Shown piece by piece: positions 1-5,385 of a stretch of 5,961 nucleotides of DNA. Location of the stretch: contig QHZK01000390.1 of assembly GCA_003224635.1 (NCBI GenBank), positions 1 to 5,961 on the forward strand, given 5' to 3'. The first letter of the stretch is position 1. Each line of letters begins with the position of its first letter. A program made the translations under genes and the position numbers. Source of the stretch: Acidobacteriota bacterium (GTDB taxonomy: Bacteria; Acidobacteriota; Terriglobia; UBA7540). Under the pieces are notes generated by a model. That model saw nothing but the letters and a program-made list of their open reading frames with translations. It was not told where the DNA came from and ran no database searches.

Positions 1-1
1 G

Positions 2-388
2 TCGCTCTTTCATACACCCCTTCCGAGCGATTTCTGCCGAGGAACTGTGCCGACGTGGGTCCGGCTTTTCCCGGCTTCGCCTTCCTACTTCCAGTCATTC
101 AAGGCCTACTTCGTTTATCTTCACCTATTGGAACGCCCCTTGGAGAAGCTACGCCGGCTCGCCGCAATCTGCTTCGTTCCCACCCTCGCCGATCACCAGT
201 TCGTACAGCTTCCATCCTCGCTTAGTCCGCTATATTACCCCGTCCGTCTCCTGCGCCTGACGTGCAAGTGGAGTTGGCTGTTGCTCAGCGCAGGGCTCGC
301 GCGCCTTGGGCGAGTGCTTCGTTTTCCGCGAAGGCAAAGGCGAACAGCCGCGCCCGCAGCCAGGGTCCCGCCCGACGTTCATCCGTGA
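2..388 (+). CDS. Unrecognised open frame, possibly the 3' end of a gene entering from the left
   Basis: This frame is open from the first bases of the window to a TGA at 386-388 (128 codons). A real gene could therefore begin outside the window; the first internal start is a GTG at 47. The product is rich in Leu, Phe, Tyr, Pro and Arg, with an aromatic N-terminal half and a basic, Ala/Pro-rich end. I see no known domain, signal peptide or clear membrane segment. No convincing Shine-Dalgarno precedes the GTG. Third positions are mostly G or C, which weakly favours coding, but the composition also fits a chance frame in GC-rich DNA. No better frame was seen on the other strand. If it is not real, 1-512 is simply non-coding sequence in which I recognise nothing. 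Confidence 0.2.
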   Translation, partial: SLFHTPLPSDFCRGTVPTWVRLFPASPSYFQSFKAYFVYLHLLERPLEKLRRLAAICFVPTLADHQFVQLPSSLSPLYYPVRLLRLTCKWSWLLLSAGLARLGRVLRFPRRQRRTAAPAARVPPDVHP

Positions 389-512
389 TCGACTTTTAGT
401 TCAGAGAATTCTGTCCCATGTTAAACTTCAGATCACCAAATGATGCAGAAAGCAACCCGCAGGGCGAGAAATCAACTCAACTACAAATTTTTAAATACGA
501 AACCATGGGAGC

Positions 513-1424
513 TCAAATCCACCCGAGCCTTACAAGAACGATAAACAAGTACAAGCAGACGACGGCCATTGCTGCGCCTCCGAAGATGTAGAGCAATGCC
601 CGCCAGCGAAGCCCGCTCTCGATCTGCTTTTCCTCCTTCCAAGAAATCAGAAACGTGGGTTCGCTCTCGCCCTTGACGATAAGATTGCGGTCGTGCTCGT
701 CTTCGGGGTGCAGATTCTCAACGCAGGTACCTGTAATGGTGTAGGACTCGCCGGGAACGATGCAATACTCCGTAAAACGAAATCGTCCCAGGGCCGCATC
801 GACGCTGCCGAACCCGATTGTGCGCGCGTAGGCGAAGACCTCGCCGATGACCCCAGGCGTCTGGGCCCCGCCGCCGGTCATCGTCAGCTCCGGGAACGAT
901 CGTACGACTTGGCCGAAACCGCCGCTTGCCACGTAGTCTCTCAACTCCTGCTCAGTCGCTCCTGATTCCGAAGCCCTGGGGTTCCGTCTCCCCGCCAGCA
1001 GTCGTCTTAGGCTGAAGCCGCTGTCACCGACTTCACGTCTTCCGCTTCGGACCAAGTCATATTCGGCGAGGCGGGAGTCCACCAGTACCCTGCCCGTCGA
1101 GTCCTCGAGGTAGAACCTGACCGCGTTGGTGTCGGTCCTATAGTGGCGCCACCCGCTTCGGTTGTGGTCCCTTTCCCATTTTTCAATGTCAACCTTGTAG
1201 AAAAAGCAGGGAGAGTGGCTGACCGGACCGGTCAAGGTCATTTTGCCGGTCGCCGTGCCGTGAACGTGGACCAGCCCCATCGCGACGCTGCGGATGGGGA
1301 CCTCAGGCGTATCCTCAAGGACCCGGTATTCGCGATAGACGCGAAAGCCTTTGAAGAACGTGTAGAGGCCCGTGCCGAAGCCGAGCATCAGTAAGGCGTC
1401 GATCTGCCAGTTCTGGCGCGACAT
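513..1424 (-). CDS. RING-less GIDE/MUL1-like (BAM-domain) membrane protein
   Basis: The 303-residue product has a membrane segment near residues 9-23, a long soluble middle, and a second one near 275-298, ending almost at once after it (LGWI). The middle resembles the GIDE (BAM, 'beside a membrane') domain of the eukaryotic mitochondrial E3 ligase MUL1/MAPL. Points of likeness are a TPEVPIRS segment near residue 40, a G-x-V-x-V-x-G strand, a 'GPVSHSPCFFYKV' region near 66-78, an EDSTGRVLVDSR strand near 107-118, and a late IVPGESYTITG near 222-232 with FLISWKEE just before the second helix. In MUL1 a cytosolic RING finger follows the second helix; here nothing does, so ligase activity is not expected. 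A Ser/Arg-rich insert (about 126-160) interrupts the domain. I chose the ATG at 1424; a TTG at 1439 would add five residues but has no ribosome-binding site. The gene stands alone on the minus strand. Family is fairly sure; function in bacteria is unknown to me. Confidence 0.82.
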   Translation of the reverse strand: MSRQNWQIDALLMLGFGTGLYTFFKGFRVYREYRVLEDTPEVPIRSVAMGLVHVHGTATGKMTLTGPVSHSPCFFYKVDIEKWERDHNRSGWRHYRTDTNAVRFYLEDSTGRVLVDSRLAEYDLVRSGRREVGDSGFSLRRLLAGRRNPRASESGATEQELRDYVASGGFGQVVRSFPELTMTGGGAQTPGVIGEVFAYARTIGFGSVDAALGRFRFTEYCIVPGESYTITGTCVENLHPEDEHDRNLIVKGESEPTFLISWKEEKQIESGLRWRALLYIFGGAAMAVVCLYLFIVLVRLGWI

Positions 1425-1451
1425 AGCCGTTGTTCCCAACGTCTTTGAATG

Positions 1452-1561
1452 CTACCACAGAGACACGTGAGACAAAGAGGAAAGCAAATGTCATTTATCA
1501 AGCGCTGATGCGCCGATTTCTGAAAAAATCGTTAAGGTTTGCCTCTGGGCCTCTGTGGTAG
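1452..1561. repeat. 110-bp MITE-like element with 11-bp perfect terminal inverted repeats
   Basis: CTACCACAGAG at 1452-1462 is the exact reverse complement of CTCTGTGGTAG at 1551-1561. Inside the arms the similarity continues imperfectly: AGAGGAAAGCAAA near 1475-1488 against an inverted TTTGCCTCT at 1538-1546. The centre has a small hairpin, CGATTT (1514-1519) with AAATCG (1526-1531). There is no coding capacity. The arms resemble the 'CCACAGAGACACAGAG' type of dispersed palindromic repeat that I recall from intergenic DNA of many environmental bacteria; that link is from memory and not tested here. The element lies about 30 bp upstream of the ATG of the GIDE-like gene, so the 5' leader of that gene probably runs through it. 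Confidence 0.6.
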
Positions 1562-1654
1562 TTAATCATTCTCTTGCTGCCCAGAAGGTCTGACGAAGGG
1601 AGAAAGCGCTGCTCGACAACCCGCTATTCACAGCCTCGGACCATGTTACTGCTT

Positions 1655-1683
1655 TTGCAACCAATCGTAGATAGTATCACAAT
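1655..1683 (+). promoter_or_regulatory. Weak candidate sigma-70 promoter upstream of the terminator-like RNA
   Basis: TTGCAA (1655-1660, four of six matches to TTGACA) and CACAAT (1678-1683, four of six matches to TATAAT) are separated by 17 bases in locally AT-rich DNA. Transcription from here would run about 150 bases to the T-run at 1840-1845. Both boxes are only moderate matches, so this may be chance. Confidence 0.2.
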
Positions 1684-1784
1684 AGTAAACCTTAATAAAT
1701 GAACAATTCGAGCTTGCAAATTAGCAGGGGTTGCTGTACAAATCCTTCGGAGCGTCCTACAAGGGTTTGGCTTATCTGCGATCT

Positions 1785-1845
1785 CACGGGGGTTGTGCCG
1801 CCAACGCGAGGCTCCGGGTTGGGCCTCGCATCTCGTGTGTTTTTT
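1785..1845 (+). terminator. Terminator-like structure, possibly the 3' end of an unannotated RNA
   Basis: GCGAGGC (1806-1812) pairs perfectly with GCCTCGC (1823-1829). The stem can grow inward by one T-G wobble and one C-G pair to nine pairs around a six-base loop. A second small hairpin, GTTG (1792-1795) with CAAC (1802-1805), abuts it. CACG (1785-1788) can pair with CGTG (1834-1837) to close both into a three-way junction. Six T's follow at 1840-1845. The T-run is ten bases from the main stem but only two from the closing stem, so this fits an intrinsic terminator or a structured RNA end on the + strand. No coding gene lies immediately upstream on that strand for it to terminate. Confidence 0.42.
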
Positions 1846-1886
1846 AGAGTAACGTCCGCGGAAGGGCGCTTCTAATTAACCACATT

Positions 1887-1916
1887 TGATTGATCGATTG
1901 GTGATTGATCGGAAGG
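1887..1916. repeat. Two 15-bp direct repeats upstream of the regulator gene
   Basis: TGATTGATCG occurs at 1887-1896 and again at 1902-1911, in two abutting 15-base units that both end in GG. The repeat unit itself contains overlapping TGAT steps. A spacing of one and a half helical turns could suit a repeated protein-binding site in front of the regulator gene, but the start codon is more than 400 bp away and no binding protein can be named. Confidence 0.4.
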
Positions 1917-2335
1917 CGGGGACGAGGTGAGGACAAACCTGCGTGTCTCCAATTGACTACATCGGACACTGGACCACGTCTTTCGTCAGTCGCACAAATT
2001 CCTCCTGTGTGGACATTACCCAAATTCTAATACAATCGGTGCTGACAGAAAAATCTCACGCTCTAGGCGCCCCGTCCCTAATCACCGCGAGCTCTCTGGG
2101 CATACCTGCGGTCAAGCTTAGGTAATTCTGTGATTGATTTAGAGTTATCTCCACCCCGTGCGGGTTCGCCTAAGAGCAAACCGAAGGGTTTCCAGGGTCA
2201 AAATTCGGCGCGTCGCGGGCAAACATTCGCTTCAGAGAAGACTTTGGAACGTCCAGTGCACTTACCCAGGGAAGAGGACACCCAAGGGCTGGCAACAAGC
2301 GGTCTCGTGGGCTCCCAGATGCTTATAGGAGCATC

Positions 2336-2340
2336 GGAGG
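2336..2340 (+). promoter_or_regulatory. Strong Shine-Dalgarno that sets the start of the response regulator
   Basis: GGAGG lies five bases before the ATG at 2346. It is the best ribosome-binding site in the neighbourhood. It favours the 252-residue form over longer versions starting at the GTG at 2130 or the ATG at 2319. Confidence 0.75.
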
Positions 2341-2345
2341 ACATT

Positions 2346-3104
2346 ATGAACCTGAACCTGGGCGTAGCAAGCGCGCTCGTGCTGACGAGGAAAACACTGT
2401 GCGCCTGGTTGACAGGAATCAAAGGCTTTCGCGTCGTCTTGGATGTGGACAGTACGCTCGATAGCCTGGACCAGATCCGCAAAACCCGGCCACACGTGTT
2501 GATTATTGACACGCTCAACCCCGCGAGCGACCTCGAAATCGTAACCAAAGTGTCGAAGCTTCTTCCCCACACAAAAATCCTGCTTCTCTCGGACCTGGCC
2601 GAAGAGCGCTTTGAACTCGAGGCGATCAGAGCCGGCGCCCACGGCAGTGTTTCAAAAAGGTCTGATCCCAAGGTGCTCGAGAGGGCGCTGAAAGTTGTCG
2701 GAGAAGGCGAAATCTGGATGAGTCATCGCGTGGCGAGCAGCATTATCTCTGAATTCAGGCGATGGCGGCAACCGCTGGAGGAGAAGTCCTCCGGCCAGCT
2801 CACTAAGCGGGAAGAGGCGATTTTGGCGCTCCTTGCCGACGGTTACCGGAACAAGGAGATAGCGAGCCGGCTCGCGATCTCCGAAAACACCATTAAGACC
2901 CACCTTAACACGATCTACCGCAAACTCCAGGTCAGCACCAGGGTGGAGGCGGCCTTAAGATACTTCGAGCAGGCTAGGCACAGTGGCAGGCTGCCAGGTC
3001 GGCCCTCCCCAAGCGCCGTCGGTAAGCACGGTGATTTGGAGCACCCGCAGCGCAAGGCTCTGCCAAAAGCGGCATCGCCAAGCCGTAGCCCGGCCAGACG
3101 CTGA
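2346..3104 (+). CDS. LuxR/NarL-family response regulator with a degenerate receiver
   Basis: The 252-residue product has a receiver-like domain (about residues 8-125) and a C-terminal LuxR-type helix-turn-helix (about 151-206). In the receiver the phosphoacceptor Asp55 (VLIIDTLNP), the switch Ser82 (LLLSD) and Lys104 (SVSKRS) are present. The paired acidic residues normally found after the first strand are replaced by VLTRK (12-16), so Mg2+ binding and standard phosphorylation are doubtful. The HTH is well kept: LTKREEAIL, the NKEIA scaffold (169-173) and the recognition helix region SENTIKTHLNTIYRKL (179-194). About 45 residues rich in Arg, Pro, Ser and Lys follow the HTH; most NarL-type proteins stop soon after it. 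The start is fixed by GGAGG at 2336. No histidine kinase gene is adjacent. It probably acts as a cytoplasmic DNA-binding transcription factor; the signal and targets cannot be read from the sequence. Confidence 0.9.
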   Translation: MNLNLGVASALVLTRKTLCAWLTGIKGFRVVLDVDSTLDSLDQIRKTRPHVLIIDTLNPASDLEIVTKVSKLLPHTKILLLSDLAEERFELEAIRAGAHGSVSKRSDPKVLERALKVVGEGEIWMSHRVASSIISEFRRWRQPLEEKSSGQLTKREEAILALLADGYRNKEIASRLAISENTIKTHLNTIYRKLQVSTRVEAALRYFEQARHSGRLPGRPSPSAVGKHGDLEHPQRKALPKAASPSRSPARR

Positions 3105-3266
3105 TTTATCTTCCCGAAACCGTTTCAACGCGTCGCCAACGGCATGACCATCACCCCTGCCGCAACTGACACAAGCTCCCCTTGTTCCCGAACCCGATGG
3201 ACCGACTCGCGGCCTTTTCCGCGTATTAACCCATAATATAAGGTGTACCTATAGATTACTGTATTG

Positions 3267-3284
3267 ATATGTCTAATATGTCTA
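3267..3284. repeat. 9-bp perfect tandem repeat in an AT-rich intergenic core
   Basis: ATATGTCTA occurs twice head to tail (3267-3275 and 3276-3284), directly after TTGAT and before AGACC. Position and AT content suggest a promoter or operator region for the PilZ gene, but no protein can be assigned to it. Confidence 0.4.
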
Positions 3285-3461
3285 GACCACCAGTACTAGC
3301 CGGTTAGTCCCCTACCGACCCTCCAAACAGTGTGAGCGCCTAGCCCTGTGGAGCGAACTAACCCGCCGCGGTCGCCCTAAAATTCCAGTGAAAATCACTA
3401 GTTCAGGCGATTGATTCCGCCCGCGCGCCTGAGGCAGAATGCCCACGCCTCGGAGACAACC

Positions 3462-3465
3462 GGAG
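3462..3465 (+). promoter_or_regulatory. Ribosome-binding site that sets the PilZ start
   Basis: GGAG is eight bases before the ATG at 3474. The alternative in-frame TTG at 3411 has no comparable site, and its extra 21 residues do not extend the PilZ domain. Confidence 0.6.
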
Positions 3466-3473
3466 TTGTTTCG

Positions 3474-3869
3474 ATGATTCTTACGACACCGGGAGAAAGG
3501 CGCCGTGCAAAGCGCGTCGCCATTAACTGTCCAGTTACCGTCGAAATCTTGCGCCCAGGAAACAGCCTTGGACTGGAGCAAGGCGAGTTGCACGACGTAG
3601 GGCCACGTGGCGCTCGATTTTATTTGAGCCGGCCGCTGGCTCTGGGAGCGCGGGTCGTCATGGACGTACACTTTCCCAACCCCAACAAGCGAGCAACGAC
3701 AATCCGTTTCAAAGGGGTTGTCGTGAGGCGGCTACGAGAAGGACCGCCGTACGAAACTTCTGTCCGCTTCGGAAGCAGAGGTCGGTTCTTGCGCGACCAA
3801 TCCGAGGATTTGTTTGAACCCGAAACCGTCGTTGACGCTGAAGCGACTGGCCGATGGTCAGCGCGCTGA
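3474..3869 (+). CDS. Stand-alone PilZ-domain protein (putative c-di-GMP effector)
   Basis: The 131-residue product is almost entirely one PilZ domain, a small beta-barrel that in many bacteria binds cyclic di-GMP and controls motility or polysaccharide synthesis. The RxxxR loop is present as R10-R-A-K-R14 in ERRRAKR. The second signature, normally D/N-x-S-x-x-G, reads D41-V-G-P-R-G46, so the serine is a glycine. Typical strands follow: GARFYLSRPLALGARVVMDV (about 46-65) and FKGVVVRR (79-86). There is no signal peptide, membrane segment or second domain, so it should be cytoplasmic. It lies between a transcription factor gene and nucleotide-sugar genes on the same strand, which fits a role in polysaccharide control, but the gaps on both sides exceed 250 bp and argue for its own promoter. 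The family is well supported; actual c-di-GMP binding is uncertain. Confidence 0.85.
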   Translation: MILTTPGERRRAKRVAINCPVTVEILRPGNSLGLEQGELHDVGPRGARFYLSRPLALGARVVMDVHFPNPNKRATTIRFKGVVVRRLREGPPYETSVRFGSRGRFLRDQSEDLFEPETVVDAEATGRWSAR

Positions 3870-3940
3870 ACTGGTTTGCTTCTCTGTTTGAGGCGCACAA
3901 AAGCCAGTCGCGTTCCAGTTTTCAGTTTCGAGACTTACAA

Positions 3941-3978
3941 AAAAAGAAGCGGCTCTTTTTGCCGTTTGCCGCCAAACG
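3941..3978 (+). terminator. Possible terminator region after the PilZ gene
   Basis: AAAAAGA (3941-3947) pairs with TCTTTTT (3954-3960) around a short GC-rich centre. Next to it, CGTTTG (3963-3968) pairs perfectly with CAAACG (3973-3978) around CCGC. GCGGC (3949-3953) can alternatively pair with GCCGC (3968-3972). The A/T-tract hairpin 71 bases after the PilZ stop looks like a weak, possibly two-way, terminator. The rest of the gap to 4125 shows nothing I can name. Confidence 0.35.
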
Positions 3979-4116
3979 TTGGTGACCAGCGGGCTTAGGA
4001 AGAAACGACCGCCTGTAAGTCACAGTGCGGAGCTATGCCCCCGAAAGGTCCTCACGCCCTTTGCTGCTGAGACGCCGCCGCCGGGGAGAGCAGTCTGATT
4101 CGGTCACGACTTCGAG

Positions 4117-4121
4117 AGGAG
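4117..4121 (+). promoter_or_regulatory. Ribosome-binding site supporting a GTG start
   Basis: AGGAG ends four bases before the GTG at 4126 and directly abuts an out-of-frame ATG at 4122. The spacing suits the GTG, and the frame from the GTG is the one that encodes the enzyme. Confidence 0.6.
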
Positions 4122-4125
4122 ATGC

Positions 4126-5115
4126 GTGGGTTCACTCATTACCGGTGGCGCAGGCTTTATCGGCTCGCACTTAGCGGAAGCTCTTCTGGCGCGCGGGTGC
4201 CAAGTTACCATTCTGGACGACTTGAGCACCGGCTCGGTAGAGAACATTCGTCACTTGCGAAACGATCCTCTGATTCACTGCGTCTTCGAAAGCGTCATGA
4301 ACCGCAGCCTCCTGGCGGAATTGGTGGATGAGACCGATGTGGTGTTTCATCTCGCGGCGGCAGTTGGCGTGCGCCGCATCATTGAGAGCCCGGTTCAGAC
4401 GATCGAAACGAACGTTCGGGGGACCGAACTCGTCCTGGAACTTGCCGCGAAAAAGAAAAAGCTGGTCTTTCTAGCCTCCACCTCGGAAGTGTACGGAAAG
4501 AACGCCAAAGTCCCGTTTCGGGAAGATGACGATATCGTGCTGGGCCCGACTACGAAGTCCCGCTGGTCCTACGCCACGTCCAAGGCCTTGGATGAGTTCC
4601 TCGCTCTTTCCTACTGGAAAGAAAAGAGATTGCCGGTAGTGATCGGCCGCCTGTTTAACACCGTGGGTCCGCGGCAGACGGGTCGCTACGGGATGGTCCT
4701 GCCGACCTTCGTCGCTCAGGCGCTCCAGGGAGAGCCGATCACCGTTTTCGGTACCGGCAGGCAGAGCCGCTGCTTCGGTCATGTGGCTGACGCAGTCGAG
4801 GCGATCTTGCGGCTGGTCTCCACGGACCGGGCCGTGGGGGAAGTGGTCAACATCGGCAACGATCAGGAAATCACGGTCGAACAACTCGCGCATTTCGTCA
4901 AAGCAAGAACCCGCAGCGCTTCACCCATTGATTTTGTTCCCTACGACCGGGCGTACGAGCCCGGCTTTGAGGATATGCCACGGCGGGTCCCTTGCTTGTC
5001 GAAGCTGGTTGGTCTCAGCGGCTTTCGTCCGTCCACGCCGCTCTCGGTCATCGTGGATGACGTTGCTGCCTATCATGCGGGCAGACGGCAGTTGGTTTCG
5101 GCCGCCCATGCGTGA
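4126..5115 (+). CDS. NAD-dependent epimerase/dehydratase (extended SDR, nucleotide-sugar enzyme)
   Basis: The 329-residue product is a full-length extended short-chain dehydrogenase/reductase. It has the N-terminal dinucleotide motif GGAGFIG (7-13), the adenosine-ribose binding acid at Asp31-Asp32 ending the second strand, the STSEVYG segment (118-124), and the catalytic pair Tyr149 and Lys153 in SYATSK. The sugar-nucleotide side carries RLFNTVGPRQTGRYGM (175-190) and the YEPGFEDMPRRVP segment (277-289). These place it in a GalE/UDP-glucuronate-decarboxylase-like group usually named only as epimerase/dehydratase, acting in the cytoplasm on an NDP-sugar. The exact substrate cannot be told. The GTG start is chosen because M-G-S-L-I-T-G-G has the same spacing to the glycine motif as the usual MRVLVTGG start. 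It is followed by a second SDR gene on the same strand, pointing to a polysaccharide precursor pathway. Confidence 0.9.
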   Translation: MGSLITGGAGFIGSHLAEALLARGCQVTILDDLSTGSVENIRHLRNDPLIHCVFESVMNRSLLAELVDETDVVFHLAAAVGVRRIIESPVQTIETNVRGTELVLELAAKKKKLVFLASTSEVYGKNAKVPFREDDDIVLGPTTKSRWSYATSKALDEFLALSYWKEKRLPVVIGRLFNTVGPRQTGRYGMVLPTFVAQALQGEPITVFGTGRQSRCFGHVADAVEAILRLVSTDRAVGEVVNIGNDQEITVEQLAHFVKARTRSASPIDFVPYDRAYEPGFEDMPRRVPCLSKLVGLSGFRPSTPLSVIVDDVAAYHAGRRQLVSAAHA

Positions 5116-5180
5116 GAAAGTGGCGGCACATTTCGGCCCGGCACGGCATGGGTGTATTCGACCAAAGGGCTCTCTCTGCT

Positions 5181-5230
5181 TGGAATGGGTTGGAATGGGT
5201 TGGAATGGGTTGGATTGGATTGGAAAGGCT
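5181..5230. repeat. TGGNN pentamer array with three perfect 10-bp copies
   Basis: TGGAATGGGT occurs three times without a mismatch (5181-5210). TGGAT, TGGAT and TGGAA follow, so nine consecutive pentamers begin with TGG before the pattern decays at 5226. The G-strand holds many closely spaced GG and GGG runs, enough for two-tier quadruplex folding in principle. The array lies in the gap between the two SDR genes, just upstream of a TAGAAT box. Slippage could change its copy number. Confidence 0.85.
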
Positions 5231-5239
5231 TGTTAGAAT
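5210..5239 (+). promoter_or_regulatory. Candidate extended -10 promoter partly inside the repeat
   Basis: TAGAAT (5234-5239) matches TATAAT at five of six positions and is preceded by TGT, which fits the extended -10 form TGn. An 18-base spacer upstream gives TTGGAT (5210-5215), only three of six matches to TTGACA and contributed by the pentamer array. It would give the decarboxylase gene a promoter of its own. The start point would fall close to 5246. Confidence 0.3.
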
Positions 5240-5250
5240 AAAGGCTTGCT

Positions 5251-5385
5251 ATGGTTCTCATCGTGCTGGACGGACGTAACTGCCTGGAGGCGTCGGGATT
5301 CGAGGCAGGGAGCTTCGAGTGTCACGCCGTGGGCAGTTCTCGCTTCGTTCCCAAGGAGTTGAGTCTTCTATGCGCGTTCTCGTAA
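5251..5385 (+). CDS. Possible 44-residue small ORF overlapping the decarboxylase start
   Basis: An ATG at 5251 has AAAGG six bases upstream (5240-5244) and opens a frame to a TAA at 5383-5385. The stop lies 16 bases inside the next gene, which starts at 5370 in another frame. The peptide begins MVLIVLDGRN, contains two Cys, and ends LSLLCAFS; I recognise no family. The overlap would allow translational coupling to the decarboxylase gene. It is short enough to be chance. Confidence 0.2.
   Translation: MVLIVLDGRNCLEASGFEAGSFECHAVGSSRFVPKELSLLCAFS
5353..5358 (+). promoter_or_regulatory. Ribosome-binding site of the UDP-glucuronate decarboxylase gene
   Basis: AAGGAG lies 11 bases before the ATG at 5370, slightly farther than ideal. 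It supports that start, which also gives the standard MRVLVTGGAGFIG beginning. Confidence 0.6.

Larger units (their letters stand above)
1562..2345. other. Long intergenic region without a recognisable gene
   Basis: This is the gap between the divergently transcribed GIDE-like gene and the response regulator gene. I find no tRNA, known riboswitch or recognisable protein. A 60-codon frame at 1943-2125 and an N-terminal extension of the regulator starting at 2130 have no database-like motif and no good ribosome-binding site. What can be seen is an AT-rich patch (about 1665-1705), a terminator-like structure (1785-1845), a 15-bp duplication (1887-1916) and the strong ribosome-binding site of the regulator at the right end. 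The gap is unusually long for one promoter region, so an untranslated RNA or a long leader is possible. Confidence 0.5.
3105..3473. other. Intergenic region with an AT-rich core before the PilZ gene
   Basis: There is no gene here. After the regulator stop, CGCGG (3208-3212) and CCGCG (3219-3223) form a short hairpin with a CCTTTT loop but no T-run after it, so it is a poor terminator. From about 3224 to 3286 the sequence becomes markedly AT-rich. That patch includes an AGGT-GT-ACCT inverted repeat (3240-3249) and a 9-bp tandem repeat (3267-3284), and is the most likely place for the promoter of the PilZ gene. A small hairpin, AGTGA-AAA-TCACT, lies near 3387-3399. No clean -35/-10 pair could be assigned. 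Confidence 0.45.

Noticed and set aside
1943..2125. 60-codon + strand frame with a GTG start
   Set aside because: No recognisable motif, no good ribosome-binding site, and the length is within chance expectation.
2130..2345. 72-residue N-terminal extension of the response regulator from a GTG at 2130
   Set aside because: It has no ribosome-binding site and no domain and is low in complexity, while a strong GGAGG sits before the ATG at 2346, where the receiver begins.
2198..2903. Minus-strand frames of 83 to 157 codons opposite the response regulator
   Set aside because: They overlap conserved receiver and HTH coding sequence and have no motif of their own.
3208..3223. CGCGG/CCGCG hairpin as terminator of the response regulator gene
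   Set aside because: The stem has five pairs and no T-run follows, so it is too weak to call.
3312..3671. 119-codon minus-strand frame over the PilZ start
   Set aside because: It is antisense to the PilZ coding region and shows no motif or ribosome-binding site.
3854..3985. 43-codon + strand frame overlapping the PilZ stop, with a basic C-terminal half
   Set aside because: No Shine-Dalgarno before the ATG, no family likeness, and it runs through the terminator-like hairpins.
3870..4125. Possible riboswitch upstream of the epimerase gene
   Set aside because: Only short, competing stems such as CTGCT/AGCAG were found and no known riboswitch core could be matched.
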